A DNA stretch of 64,000 bases, taken from assembly GCA_963070105.1 (NCBI GenBank), contig OY718804.1, forward strand, positions 434,001 through 498,000, read 5' to 3'. The stretch comes from Litomosoides sigmodontis (Eukaryota > Nematoda > Chromadorea > Rhabditida > Onchocercidae). Positions 1 through 14,109 of this stretch are shown piece by piece; the stretch's first letter is position 1; each line of letters opens with the position of its first letter. Made by a program: the position numbers and the translations under genes. The notes under the pieces were generated by a model that was not told the origin of the DNA, searched no databases, and saw only the letters and a program-made list of their open reading frames with translations.

Positions 1-3000
1 CTCCGTGGATTATGATCCCGGCACTGCACATGTGATTTGCATATGTTAACTGCTCTTTTCAATGCCCATGTGAGGCGAGGCAAAGATACAGCAGAAAAAA
101 ATTCACTTTAATTACCGCTTTCTCCACGCATTATTTAGCTTTCCCAAGAGGTGTCAAAGTCCCACGCTAAGGTCTTTCAAAGGTTTCATGTTTTAAAATA
201 GAAACCAATAAAGCATCACAATTAGTAAAAAATAGTAACCACAAACTTCTTATACGACATAATACCTAATTAAGTAAAGATGTCAAAGCAGGGCTATCCC
301 GGAGATTTGCCAAGTTTTGCGATGTTTGTCAGTAGAGAATTTTCAATTAGCTTATGTGCATATAGATGTACTTTCTTGCAAAATGAACAGTTAGGAGAAG
401 CAGGGATAGAGTTAACCGCTTGTGCTACGTGCAAGAATCTGCGGAAAAGTGGAAGGAAGAACTGCGTTGCAGATTTGCGCAAAATTCATCAGTAGGACGC
501 ATCGTGAACGCCATATATACTTATTTCCTAAATTTATCCTCCGGTCTGTTCTCAATCACAAACAACAAGGATCAGAGATGCTGCCGTAACTTCCCTTTTT
601 TCATCTGAATTGAAATTTAACTGCTGCGATTTTCTTAAACAACAGCTGGCTGCAATTGTAGAAACTGTTGCATAATTATCGGTTCTACCCAGACTCCCTC
701 CGCATTCCACTCCCTGTCCTCGTGGACGAACGATAATTCTGGTATTTAATTTCATTTGCACTTTTATTTCAATTAGGATTCCTGACACTTCAAAGTTACA
801 CACAACCTTTACAAAATATTATTCACCTCTAGTATAGTTAGTGTAAAACAAAGTTTGCGATATAAGCTAGCGGTAGGTGTTTGTTTCTACTATACCTTGA
901 GGTACCTTTTAAGAGCTAACTTTCGGTTAGTTAAATAAGGTCAGTTTTTTTTGCTGTTTAAGCAACTTGCCATTTTTTCTTTCTCTGCCTCTGTGAATGT
1001 GAAATTAGCTAGCCCAAGCAAGAACCTTTTGTTTATTCCGTTTCTTTCTTTCCTTATTGCATTTGATTTGTGAACGATCCCAAATGTTCCACTTCCGCCC
1101 ATTTCCTTACTTTGTGTCATCCTTTTACGCGACCTTTCTTCATCAGCTCTCTGAAACTCTGAAACAAAAGTGCAAGTGAAAGTCTCTGCTTTACATACAA
1201 ATTCAAGTTCCATTCAAATTGCTGCTCTATCGTTCCGTGTGTTGGTGTTATGCATTTTTTAAATGAAACCAATTGATGTTTCTTCTCTCTTTCCGTTACA
1301 GTGTGTCCAGTTTCAATGAATTTTAATGGACTTCTTCAACTGCTTTTTGATAACTCATTGTGAAGTTTTGACAATAAATGCCAAGGAAAGGAAATGAGAA
1401 CACAAGTGAATAATCACAAAGCAAAAAAAAAAATACTGAAAGTCTTTTTAATTTAATTGCAAAAAATTAGTGCAAAAATGTGAACCAGTTTCGACTGAGT
1501 CATGTTGGGGGATCTGAATTTCTGGTGTTAACTTTGGCATATAAGTAAATGACAGCTCATGCGATAATTTCAGTCTTAAAAATGAATATTTTCCAACAGT
1601 ATCATTTTTGAATAACTGAAGAAATTGGATTTTCAACTACTGGCGGGACGATTGAAGTTGTCAATCACCTGTGGCCATCTTGTAAAAAAGTAGTTGAATG
1701 AAATGAAATCATGCAATCGATGAAATGGTGAATGCATCAAATGCACGAAAGCCTGCGATCGTCGCATAGACAGACGACCGGATTATAGTTGAGATGTGGA
1801 CGTGTGCGGAGTGTAACATCATGAAATTTTGCACCTTTTGCAGATTGAAATATTGTAAGCGTGTGTACATCGTGAGTATAGTCCCCACGTAGACTAGATT
1901 GTAATTTTAAAATGAGCATGTGGAATATTGTGGAATTTCAATGCATACGTCCGTGTTTGCACGCGCGTCTATATTGATCGAATAACTGTTCAAATTTTGC
2001 AAAAGACATGATTATTGGGTGGAATGTTCTGGATCGATTTATTTATACATTGCACAGTGCGAGAGAAATGCACGGGTGTTTTTATGTCGGCACTTGCTTT
2101 GTTAGCTGCTCAGAATCTATCTGATACTGCGTCTGTTGCATAATGTCCTAGGAACAACGGACGTGTTCCATTATGAAGCAAAACGCAATATATGGGCGTA
2201 ATTCCGTGAGGTTGCGTAGATCATTTGTTAATTTCTTACGCATGTACATAGATGTGCATACATCAATGGTTTGTGCCTTGTCATGTGATGTGTGTTTTAC
2301 ATACGTAAAAACTATTTTGCTAATCAAATTTTGAAACAATTCAGAAAGAATAGGCAGGCGGTACTTTTACGAGCAGCTGAGCAAGTGCGACTTGCTTTTG
2401 CCTAATTCATCAGTGAATGTTACAGAATATTTTTACACTTAAACGTAGTAGATTTTACTTAAACCATGCATAACATATTAGAAGTACAGAAAATCTCACA
2501 TTTAAATCAAAGCGTTAAAAAAATCTTTCAATCGCAAGTGGACAATACATTGTTCAGTTGTTACGTATCGATTAGTTCTGGAGAATCACGATCTGACATA
2601 TGTGCAGATGTGATTGTAATGATCGCTGTTGATGCTTCTGTCGAATTTTATTTGTTTGACAAGGTTTTGTTACGTCTTATAACACATATGTGTCACATCG
2701 GTGCATTGATGTCCTTGTGAGAAATAGCTATGAGAAAGTGACTGCTAGCCGCGGTCTTATAACAACAAGTTGCACGGAACTTTTTTTGTTTTTACTTCGG
2801 TTTCATAGATCTATTCCTAACTTTTCCTTTTCTTTCCTTATTCTCTTGTAAATATCCTTATTTCTCTTTTTTTTCACATATATGTACGTGATATTAATGA
2901 TTTGCAGCAAAAGATACTGCTGAAATGAGGGACGAATTCTTAACAATATATCCTAATTATTCATAACAATTAATTCTACATGACTCAATGCCACCTTAAC

Positions 3001-3730
3001 ATTATACGACGTATTTGGCAAGAATTCGCAGCATTATACGACAATGGTTATTACGATACGGCTTACGTACGGTACAGACGAGAAACGCCAGACAATACTG
3101 CTGCATCGGTTAGTTTTCCTTCGGCGCCAATTTTTAAATTTGTCATTTTGTTTTCCGCCCCGTATTTTGATCACATAGTAGATTTATCAATATACAGTCG
3201 AGATAACCGGATGGGAATAGAAATAGAGTAAATTATATTGCTTGTTCAAATATAAGCTTCAAAATTAGATGAATTGTTTCGTATCATATATATGAAGTGT
3301 AACTGAATTAAGTTTGCTATGATCAAATATTAAACATTAAGTCATAGACCTATCTGTTGAAATTTTTGATCATTGAATCCACTTAAAGAAATTTAAGAAC
3401 TTCAGAATGTTGAACAGTTAGGTTTTTATCATTTTTAAATCCCATTTGATTAGGGTTTGATTAGGGTGTACAGCATTTTAATTGAGTTAATAAATTTCAT
3501 AGAAAATGAATTCTCTCTTCCTTCAACTATTTATTTTTTATACATTAATTCCTACCTTGAAGTATTGAAGACTATGGATTATTTTTTTCATTACCGTTGA
3601 GTGAACACCTCTATTCATCGTTTTTTTACAGTTGCATATGTTTAGCTGTCAGATTAGTAAACGATAATTAGAGCTGAGGTTGGCAATTCACTTCAGTTTA
3701 TATTTTCCAACTACAATATACAAGAATTAA
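1..3730. other. No recognisable gene (left flank)
   Basis: Short open frames occur on both strands, including a 90-codon minus frame at 941-1213 and an ATG-led 43-codon plus frame at 2980-3108 that ends at a GTTAGT donor-like site. None resembles a protein family I know. The 2980 frame could be a 5' exon, but its phase does not fit the next set-1 exon. Confidence 0.5.
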
Positions 3731-3731
3731 T

Positions 3732-3736
3732 TGCAG
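3732..3736 (+). promoter_or_regulatory. Candidate trans-splice acceptor of set-1
   Basis: A TTGCAG 3' splice site stands 31 nt upstream of the proposed set-1 ATG with no matching upstream exon identified. In nematodes such an orphan acceptor is the usual mark of spliced-leader addition. It could equally join to an unseen 5' exon, because the frame stays open back to the acceptor. Confidence 0.4.
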
Positions 3737-3767
3737 AGGTTTACCGCAATCAGCGTTGTCAAATAGA

Positions 3768-5283
3768 ATGCTTGACAAAATAGTCAATCGCAAGCGTGGG
3801 AGTCCTCGATGTACCAAGAGAAAAACAGCGAGGTACATGCGTTGGTTTGCGTGTGTTTTGTTTCAGCTATTTTTCGGTTACTCTTAATTTGTATTTTGAG
3901 AAATAAATGGTCCCACTTATCTATCACTGGTCGAAACTATTCCACTTTTGAACCTTTTGATTTGGGTATTGTTGCGTAATTGACTGCTTGCTTTTTTATT
4001 ATTCCCCTGTACTTTACTGTCGAGGAATAAAGTAGTGCTCAACTAAAATTTTGCAATTCAACGGTCTTTCTTTTCTAGGAAAAGATCTGTTGGGAAAGGA
4101 ACTGCGAAAACCGAAGATACTTCAACACACAAAATCACAGAGTATTTTCCGCTTCGCCGAAGTAGTCGAAAAACGGAAAAACAGCTTGAGGTTAATTTTT
4201 TTAATTTTTCAAATTATTAATGTTCTAAAGGCTCTTAAATGTTTATCAGTTTGACGGAAAATTTAGATTTCAAAATTTTTCTTCCGAAAAATTTCAAGTC
4301 TTCGGAAATAATTATTTGTTTTCACAAAATATGTCCTCCTGATATTTACAGCAGGAAGAGCGCGACGCAATGGCAAATGCTATTTTGACGGGTAGTAATG
4401 AGGAATTCCTAGAAATTTTCGAATGCGAAGAAAAGGGCCGTGGTATTCGTACTTTGCGCAGTTTCCAGAAAAATGAATTTGTGGTCGAGTATAAAGGTAA
4501 AGTAGGAGCGAATATATTATGCATTGTAATGCGGATTTTGAACTTACTTTGTTGGTGATGGGAGCCTTTTTTTTTTGATGATAGTTACGTGTTCTGGTTT
4601 CATGCTTCTAACCGTTTAGAAAAATGGATACAAAACGATTGACTGTCGGCGGTGTTAAAAAGTATCACCTTTCATATGGTTTCAGGCGAAATAATAGATC
4701 TGAGGTTGGCAAGGATTCGCGAACGAGAATATGCCAAAGATGATAGCATTGGATCTTTTATGTATTTTTTCAAATATCAAAATAAACAATATTGTGTTGA
4801 TGCTACAGATGAAACACCCTACAAAGGACGCTTGATAAACCATTCTGTGATTAGGCCGAATCTCAAAACAAAAGTATGTTGAATAAATCGTGCTTTCTCT
4901 AATAGCCTCATCGTGAGGCGAGTTTGATGTTGAATTAATGGTAATAGAAGACAGTTTGGATATACTAAATTTGTATTTTTTTAATTGCATACTTCGCTTT
5001 GATATCTTCTTATCAATGGCTGTGAATTTCACATGTGTCGTTACATTAACAGTGTTATATATGAAATAGTTACCTGTTACAAAAAATGCCGTTGCGCGAT
5101 CTTTTATGATAAGGAAATGGAGTGGAATTATATACTTACGTTCAGGTTATCGAATTGAATGGATCGAAACACTTGATATTGATCGCCAAGCGTGACATCG
5201 ATATTGGTGAAGAACTGCTCTATGATTATGGGGACCGAACGCCATGTACTGTTGTAGAGAATCCGTGGCTACTGAATTCGTGA
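3768..5283 (+). CDS. set-1: Histone H4 lysine-20 monomethyltransferase SET8/PR-Set7 (SET-1)
   Basis: Nuclear enzyme that monomethylates H4K20 with S-adenosylmethionine. Exons 3768-3832, 4079-4190, 4352-4496, 4686-4873 and 5146-5283 join in phase to 215 residues, close to other nematode and insect SET8 proteins. The N-terminus is basic and is followed by a PCNA-binding degron-like stretch (HKITEYFPLRRSSRK), then QEER, a helical linker and the SET domain. SET hallmarks visible are KGRGI, FVVEY, YCVDAT, GRLINHS and GEELLYDYGDR, ending in NPWLLNS and TGA. This frame of exon 2 was chosen because only it yields the RRSSRK block and an in-phase join to exon 3; the other frame is longer but breaks phase. 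The start ATG lies behind an acceptor at 3736. An unseen upstream exon cannot be excluded. Family assignment is very safe; the first exon is less so. Confidence 0.92.
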
Positions 5284-7199
5284 TGTTTATTTATTCTTGT
5301 CTTGTTAAGTTCGTAGCTTATCCAGATAATCAAGAAATCGTTTCAATGTAGGAAACTAATATCTGCTTCGAAAAAGTTTTCAAAGATCTGAATTGGTCGA
5401 AACCTTCAGATTCATTTTTCTCATTTTCGTTTTTCTTTTTGTTTGTCTGCAAGGTTGCAATTGTCTTTAACAGGTATCCTTCCAAAATATTCATACTGTC
5501 ACCATGTATTTACGATCTCATGAGTCCGCGTATTATACTGGATTGTAGTTGACAGTATGGCTGCTGAATTATGTTATCAACCACATCGGAAATACAATTT
5601 TTCAAGTATGACAATTCACTTGAATTACACTGCTCGAACATTTTTATTTCCGGAACATTGTGTAGCTCAACCTTAAACGTTATGGCAATTCAGGTAGCAG
5701 ACGAGCTCATTGCTTTGCTCAAGCAATCATATGTTTGTATTTTCATGGGCGATTGTGTAGAACTTTGTGTTCTTATCAGGCTGTGGCGGTTCCATTCTCG
5801 TTACTTGTAAAACCTTTCATTTTTTTAACGTATTTCTCTGCAGAGAGCTTATCCAACAACTGAATTCAAGAAAAAATTGAAGAAAGTTAAATATACGGTA
5901 TTATGAGCTTCTTAGAGTAGATACATTACTTACACATGTAGTGATAAACTAATATAATGTGCTTTCATGTAATATCAGGCAATTTTATCATCGTAATTTG
6001 TTATCTATTGATTTACGGTTAAGGTATTTAATGATGGCGCCACAGCCTAAATTGCTTTATTTTTAAGGCATACTTGATCTCATTTCATTTCATGGATCAT
6101 CTAGTTATTTATTCCATACTTTTACTTATCCATCCTGCTCGTATAGTGATGTTTGTCAAGTCACCGTAAATGTTTCACTGACTGCTCTAGGACTTTGTTT
6201 ACTTGTTTTTGTTGTTATTTTTATGAGCAGTCGTTGGCTGTCGTAAAAGTATTATAGATTGTCGAAAAGTGTTTAATCCAGTACTTTCTACAGACTAAAT
6301 TTTTCAAGCTAAATAAGACTAATAGCTGTGCTTTTAATTGCGATTGAGATTTTGGATTTCATAACTACATTATTATCGCTAATATGTCTTTGTAAGTATA
6401 CCGATGTAATTTTTTACACGCTTCTTGCGGAACATGCAACACCTGAATAACGGGCAACTTGCATGCTTCTCTAATGTGAACTCGTTCTTTTATATGTACA
6501 TTTGCGGTTATAATCGATTTCTGCTTTATTTTTTTTGTACTACTTCATTGGATGAAAATGAAACCGAAATTATTGGGAAATCGATTTATTGCTACTTACT
6601 GTGTTATCATTCACATATGCAGTAAATGCTTACGATTTGTTTTTAAATTCATCGTTCATGTTTAGACATTTTTATAGAATTCTGGGAATCTGGTTATTTG
6701 AAAAGTGGCTTAGAGAGATATTTCTACATTACCAATAAATTTAGTATTATACGACGCTCGATATGGTGGTGAAGGCGAAAGTTTACGCAGTAACATCAAT
6801 GAAAACATAGTTGTTGGACTGGATGAATTGTTAAGCAATGCAAAATTATATGAGACTGGGGTGGATGAGATTAAACATGAAGATTTCGATGTTGCGCACA
6901 GTCTTTTATTTTTTTTGGCTGATTTTTATTTTCTATGTTAAATTTTTATTTTTCAAATAATCATTTGGCACTCAAATTATAATTGTCGTCGTTTACTTGC
7001 ATGTTAGACAGGTAATTGTATGTGAACATATTGGTTCCATACTTCATTACGTTATGTCATTATTTCTTATTTTTTCTGATTGTAGACGTGCCATGTGCTC
7101 TATTTCACATGTAACGTTCCATCACAGCAACTGATTTTTTTTTTCAGATGTTGCACAGTATTGATAGATCATTTAATGTTTTTGCTGTTTAAGCGTCAG
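5284..7199. other. Intergenic stretch with unassigned exon-like segments
   Basis: Between set-1 and AVL9 on the same strand. Segment 5844-5897 has a good acceptor (TTTCTCTGCAG), 18 open codons rich in lysine and a GTATTA donor. Segment 6745-6940 follows TTTAG and is open for about 64 codons (frame from 6747) with acidic, coding-like composition (for example YGGEGESLRSN). An ATG-led open frame lies at 5571-5810. I could not connect these into one in-phase gene and recognise no family. They may be exons of a small gene or chance. Confidence 0.25.
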
Positions 7200-7213
7200 A
7201 TGTTCTTTTATGA

Positions 7214-8713
7214 ATGGTCAGTTCAATTCTTTACGTTGCGGTCATTGGTTTTCATCACAAAAAAGGATGCCAGGTAATGACGAAAGGACTGACAAAGTGA
7301 GATTGGCCAGCAAGTAAATTTGCTATAACAATTGAGTGTATGGGGAGGCATCAGTGATTGAAATTTTGCGGACAAGGTCAGAGGAATTTCTTGGTATTTG
7401 GAATCTCCGACAAACATTTCATTTAGTGAAATTTTTTTCGTATTACTAATAGAATTTGTTAATTCAGGGATTCATGAACAATATTAAATTTAATACATCT
7501 TTGACCACTGTTTTCAGATCGAGTATTGTTATCCACCTCTAACAGACAGTGAAGGGGATCTTCCAGCAGCATGGCAGAATTTGCCGTCACTTGCACTTCC
7601 TGATGGTGCACATAACGTCAACCACGGTACACAAAGAATTTGCTCTGTAGTCTTTCGCCTTTCAAAAAAGTGCAGAAACGTCTACTTAATTTTTTCTAGT
7701 CTTACTATTAGTCGTGCCGACGACTTTATTAAATTAAGTGTAACTCTTTGTGTTTTGTGTTTGGGGATTTTTGAGTATTTTTGATCCGCAATAAGACGTG
7801 AAGCAGTTTTGCAATGCACTAATAAGGAGAAACTTGATGACATTCTTTTTTCGACTGAGTTTTCAGCTACGTACGATCCATTTGTTATCAAACAATCAAA
7901 TATTCTGCAGAAAGCTACCTCCATATGCTGTTTTTTTGCTATTTTAGACGTAATATATTTCCTCCTGCCATCTTTGGATGATCCGAACCGATCAGTTTTT
8001 GGAATTTCATGTTATCGTCAAATTTCTGCAAAGGTTTTTATTAATATTATTACTGTTACAGTGATTATCATCGTTTGCACGTTATCATGTTAATGCTATT
8101 CCCGTTGCTGTCAATTTTGCTACCATCATAGGTTTGCTTTCATTTCTCCCATTCTCTTTATGAGAAAATTTGTATTTTTTTGAGATTTTCAATCGACTTA
8201 AAAATTCTTAAATTTCAAGGATCTTTTGAACAAATCAACGGATGTCACTCGAAGTAGTGTACAGAAGAGTGTTTGTGTACTGTCTCGAGTACCGCTTTTT
8301 GGTGTATTGACGGCTAAATTACAACTTATCACAAAGGCTTATTTTAACGAGAGGGATTTTGCTAAGGTAAGCTTTTCTTTCCTTTTCTCTTTGGTTATTC
8401 ACTTATTAACAGTTTGATGGAATTAAATGTTAAGTGAGAAGTTTGATGAATAGTAAGGTTTTGTGATGTTTTCTGTGTTTTATTTTGTTAGTTACTATAC
8501 ATGGAGCGTGAATTTGGAAGAGGATGAGAAAAGCTCAGTGATGAACCGAACCGTACTTTTTTACAGTATGTGTATTCCATTATATATAAATTGTAAACTT
8601 TACATTGCAATTTGTATGTAGGTCGATGTATTGTGCCAAATGTATGAAAATCTTTGCGAAATGTTTCCGGATTCCATAATTGATGAACAAGCCGCAGTTA
8701 TGGGTACGTTTTC

Positions 8714-8792
<79 letters not shown>

Positions 8793-11700
8793 TATACTAT
8801 ATATGTACGTATATATATACCATACTATGTATGTATATATACTATATATGTATACGAAGCTAATATTTCTAACAGGTAGCGATTGAAACAATATAAACCA
8901 TTCGAATGGAAATAAATGAATTTAAGTTAATTGAAGATAAAGGCAGAGGCATGCATTAACATTTAGTAAATAACGAGGAAGTAAAACAACTGGGTAATAA
9001 GCAAACAATTAGACAAAATGAAATTATTTCACATCACTTAGTTATTTCTACAGTATCTTATTGTGCCAAACGTTTATTGTTTGGAGCAACGTGCTACTCT
9101 CTGCTTAGCTGATGTAATATCAAAGCAATCCAAAACTGGCGCTAAGGAGCTGGAAAGTTTTTAAAAATTTAGAATAAAGGAAAGCATTTTTGCAGATATT
9201 TCAGTGCAATCCCTTGTAACCACATTCAGACATCGTGTGTTAGTGTTATTCAAATTATTATTATTAGAAAAAAAGGTAATTTATTATCCTATAAAAATTT
9301 CATTTAACTTGAATATTTGGTATCTATTAATATATTTAATAGCTATTAACAATTAATATATCTAATAATTCATCATTTAATGACAGGTTCATTCCGATGA
9401 ACATATACTAGTTTCTTTGTTGAAAAATTCAGTTATGAGTGCAATTACTTGTGATAAAAGGATAACGTGATGAATTACCTGGTTCCACAAAAGAACTCAT
9501 CCTCCAACTAACTGCTTGTATAAGACTAAATATAATGAAATTTTTTTTTAACCAAAATTTGCTACTATTCAGGTTGTGTTTTATATATCACCAGTGTTTC
9601 AATTGAGTCAGTTGATGGTTGCGCTTATTTCACTTTTCCCACGTAATTGTTTTTTCAACAATATCCTTTTTGATTTCTGTAGTACTTTTCTTGAACAGTG
9701 TTCATCAAATTTTGTTGAATTTAGGCGAGAAACAGTAAATAGAAAAGGGACACGCCGTTTTTAATCTGATTCGAAGTTGATTGCTGAGCATATATAATGA
9801 CTGTTCGCCTTTCATTTCTTCTGTTTGTGATAAACATAACCGTGAATAACCTGAATTTCTAGATTTGTACATCTGTTCTCAGTTTCGATTCACTTTTTTT
9901 CCTAAAGTAGAAGAAAATAAATCAGTTCAGGATTGGTTGAAAATGGTTTATTTTATGCAGCTGCATACAGTCCAATTTCACTGAATTGTTCGGATGGAAA
10001 GGCCATAGATAAAGATGGAGGTGAAATTGGTAAGACCGGTATATAATCATTTTATTTTAAAACTTATAACTTTAGGTGAGTGATGGATAAAATATTTTTC
10101 ATATTTGTGCATCTCCACTTTTAGAATTTCTTTTTTTGTCTCTTCTATTTCTAGAGTCTCTACAGCTCTACAGCTGAGCCATTGTCTACATTAATTAGTG
10201 GATTTTTAAGTAAGCACCAGTTTTGATTCCCTAGATCGAAAGTATTGATTCTTTTCTTTCAACAGATATAAGTATATATTTCCAGTGAACTCATATTTGC
10301 GAGCTGTTGTAACAAACATGATTTTCTAGCTTTCCTCAAAGTACTTAATTCTTGTTTTTTATTTCACGATAGCTCTTATAGGACATTGCTTTCAGTTTTG
10401 GAAGTAGGCAAGGATACATTGGGAGAAGGAGTTCTAGAATTCGGAGATGATATGGTTAACGTAAATATCGAAAAGAATAAAGTGGTTGGAAATAACCCTG
10501 TGGAATTTGTTCCTAAGGCTTCGGTCTATAGTACGATTTTTCTAATTATTTCATTTTTTTCAAAGTGGTTTTGTTTATTTTTGTTAAATTGTTATTTCTT
10601 ATTTTAAGATTTACCGGTATCAACGACGGATTATGTATCCAAAACAAAGTTATCAAATGATAATAGTTTTGAAAGCCATTCGAATTCGAGGCGAAGACAA
10701 ATATTGGCCACCGACTCATATGGTTTCCCATTGAGTATTTTCACGAAAGTAATAATTTCACAGACAGATTTGAAAGATAAAAATTAAGAATCATGGTTAT
10801 AAATTAATCGCTGGATTGCCTTTGTGAATTGCAACTTACGGGGATTTTGATTAAAGCTTAAAAGTTTCTTGTTATTTTTCATCACCCTTTTCCCTGTGAT
10901 GTTTTCATCATCCTTTTTCCTGCAAAACAAAAAAATTATCATTATAGGGTTCATTATTTCATCCTTACTTAAGTATCTGCCATTTGGATATGATTCGTTC
11001 CGATAAAACACGAGCTTACTGCATCGGTGCAACCAATGCTTTATTTGTTCAACGTCGCGATTTGCTGGACGTTGTAGTAACTGTAAACAAATTTTTTCTT
11101 TATTTGGAAAAAAATTCTGCTATTATTCTTACATTTTAGGACTTAATTTTTTCAGCACATGAAATGTTAGTTCTTTTAGAAGTCTTAGTATAGCGATACA
11201 TCTCATTCCTTTTCTGATGGAAGTCATCGTCAGCGCTGTATCAAGAGTTAAATTAAACTGTGCCTTATTTTATATTTCAACTTAGTATATTTAAAAATTT
11301 GTTTATCCTCATCTATGCATAGTTGTCTGTCAAACTCATTTGCTGGATATTCGTTATTCAAGCATGACCGGCTTGTTTTTGCGTCGAGATCCAAAACACA
11401 GTTTGCTAGGGGGTGATATAAATGGAAGCGATAGTTAAATGGCTTATGAGGCACCACGTATTTCCTAGCGGTAATATTCTGTTACGTATACAACATTACA
11501 GCAAAGGACTCGCTAATTGATTCAGTGAAAAGAAATTGAACGATCTGTTTCTTCTCTTTTCACTTATATAATGGGCAAGATATTCAGTAAAAACATTTGA
11601 TACGATTTTGCTACTTCTTCAAAAGTGGAAATTGCAATTTTTTTTTTTGCATTTTTGCATTAGGTTGATGAAGTCGGCGATGGGAGCATCGACATTGTAG

Positions 11701-13103
11701 ATATCGAGTTAAAACGATCGCTAACCTTAACAGCTGCAGATTTACGTTTTGTCGATTTTGTACTGAAAGAAATGGAAGCAAATGCCAAATCACCGAGTAC
11801 GCTTTTTATTCACATTCGAAATCATTATTATGCTGCCGAATTGGTTATTCCGATTCTCTTTGGCAAATAATGTTACCAAAATACACAGAGATAACCTATG
11901 GATCTTCACATTTTTGCTATTAATAATTTGTAACACATTCGTTGTGATTTGGTATATAATTTAGAGTTTTTAGTTGGGTGTTTTTTAAATTTCAGTTAAA
12001 ACTTGAAATTGAAAATTTGTGCTCTTACTCTCATCATTGGCAAGGTAGTGGGTTGGACACTTAGAGAAGCCGCTATTAATAAATAAAAGGCATGATAGGA
12101 TGTAAAAAATCAATGTTGTGAAGAACAAGAGTCACTATTCTGTGATTTATAATTTGTATATCTGAAGAATTTCTAAAAATTGGTTTCACGTTTACAATTT
12201 AATGATTTATTTCAGGTTGGGAAGGCAGTGATGACTGGATACGATTGCAAATGCAAGCATATTTGTTATCGCTCATAGCTACTGTTCGTACTGATTTGAA
12301 GGATTTACTGGACGACTTCAATGAAGCGTTTATAGCTGAATGGAAAATGAGCAATAATTATCGTATTTGGTCCTGTGGTGATCATCCTGATTTGGTATCC
12401 ACCATTCCCGGGTTCGTATTTTTGTTCCTTATCTTAGTTGCACCGTATTACTCTGTAAAATAATGCATTAGCCAGTAATTCCCATCTGTGCTAATTATAT
12501 TGTTTTACCTTTTGTTGTTGACTTCAAATATCGTCAAGGTTTAAATTCCTCATAAGATTTGGTACTTTCGTTAGGTAATTATTCTCTAAGAGCAATACAA
12601 TTTCCTCTTCTAATAACTTACTAATAGATTATTGATACGGTTAAGCTAAATCATCTGACATCTTTTGTATAGGACCATCGAATATTTTTATAATGTATCG
12701 CTGGAAACCAGTTTCTAGCAAATACATAATGTTTTTATAGAATCATGAAAATTAGTTATACTTTTGTCAACATCATAATCGTCATCATCGTCTAATCACT
12801 TCTCGTTATTGCAATAACTTGTTAGCACTCACAATAATCTAAAATGGTGAGCTGGATATTCTTAAAACTTTCATCATCACAAAGTGTACATTCGAAGGTT
12901 CCAATTCTTGCAGACATCCATTTGCTGGTGGTCTTGGCGTATCGGACGTATTGCTACGCATGGAGCATTCAGTTGGTGGTATGGGAAGTGGTCGTCGTGT
13001 AGTGTCAGCAGTTGTTAATACGAGTAAATATTTTGCAAATACAGGTACGAAAATGAAAACAAGTATTGCATCATGGTTGAAGGGAACAAAACAAACAGAA
13101 TGA
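7214..13103 (+). CDS. AVL9: AVL9 family protein (late secretory pathway, DENN-related)
   Basis: Homologue of yeast and human AVL9, a DENN-module-related protein implicated in transport from Golgi to cell surface and in cell polarity or migration; the biochemical role is poorly defined. Fourteen exons close in phase: 7214-7273, 7518-7626, 7948-8033, 8220-8366, 8622-8703, 9196-9275, 9573-9642, 9961-10029, 10396-10530, 10609-10748, 10948-11082, 11664-11796, 12216-12411, 12914-13103, giving 543 residues (human about 650; the shortfall is in the disordered middle). Diagnostic blocks in order are AVIGFHHKKGCQ, SLALPDGAHN, SVFGISCYRQI, SVQKSVCVLSR, FYISPV, GFPLSIFTK, ADLRFVDFVL, SWEGSDDWIR and HPFAGGLGVSD. 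The 20-codon first exon was found by homology; its ATG matches the family start. The final exon reads through a donor-like GGTACGA to TGA. An AATAAA lies about 235 nt downstream. Confidence 0.95.
8721..8782. repeat. (AT)31 microsatellite in AVL9 intron 5
   Basis: Sixty-two bases of uninterrupted AT dinucleotide, followed by imperfect TATA/TGTA repeats to about 8850. It begins about 17 nt after the 5' splice site. Tyr/Ile-rich open frames over it on both strands are products of the repeat. Confidence 0.95.

Positions 13104-14109
<1,006 letters not shown>

Noticed and set aside
941..1213. 90-codon minus frame with many charged residues
   Set aside because: No homology recognised and no adjoining exon found on the minus strand within the window.
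4051..4254. 67-codon plus frame over set-1 exon 2 that contains a PIP-looking QSIFRF
   Set aside because: The neighbouring frame gives the conserved RRSSRK block and joins both flanking exons in phase; the 67-codon frame cannot be spliced to the next exon.
8580..8891. Tyr/Ile-rich open frames on both strands
   Set aside because: They are translations of the AT dinucleotide repeat; the real AVL9 exon there is only 8622-8703.
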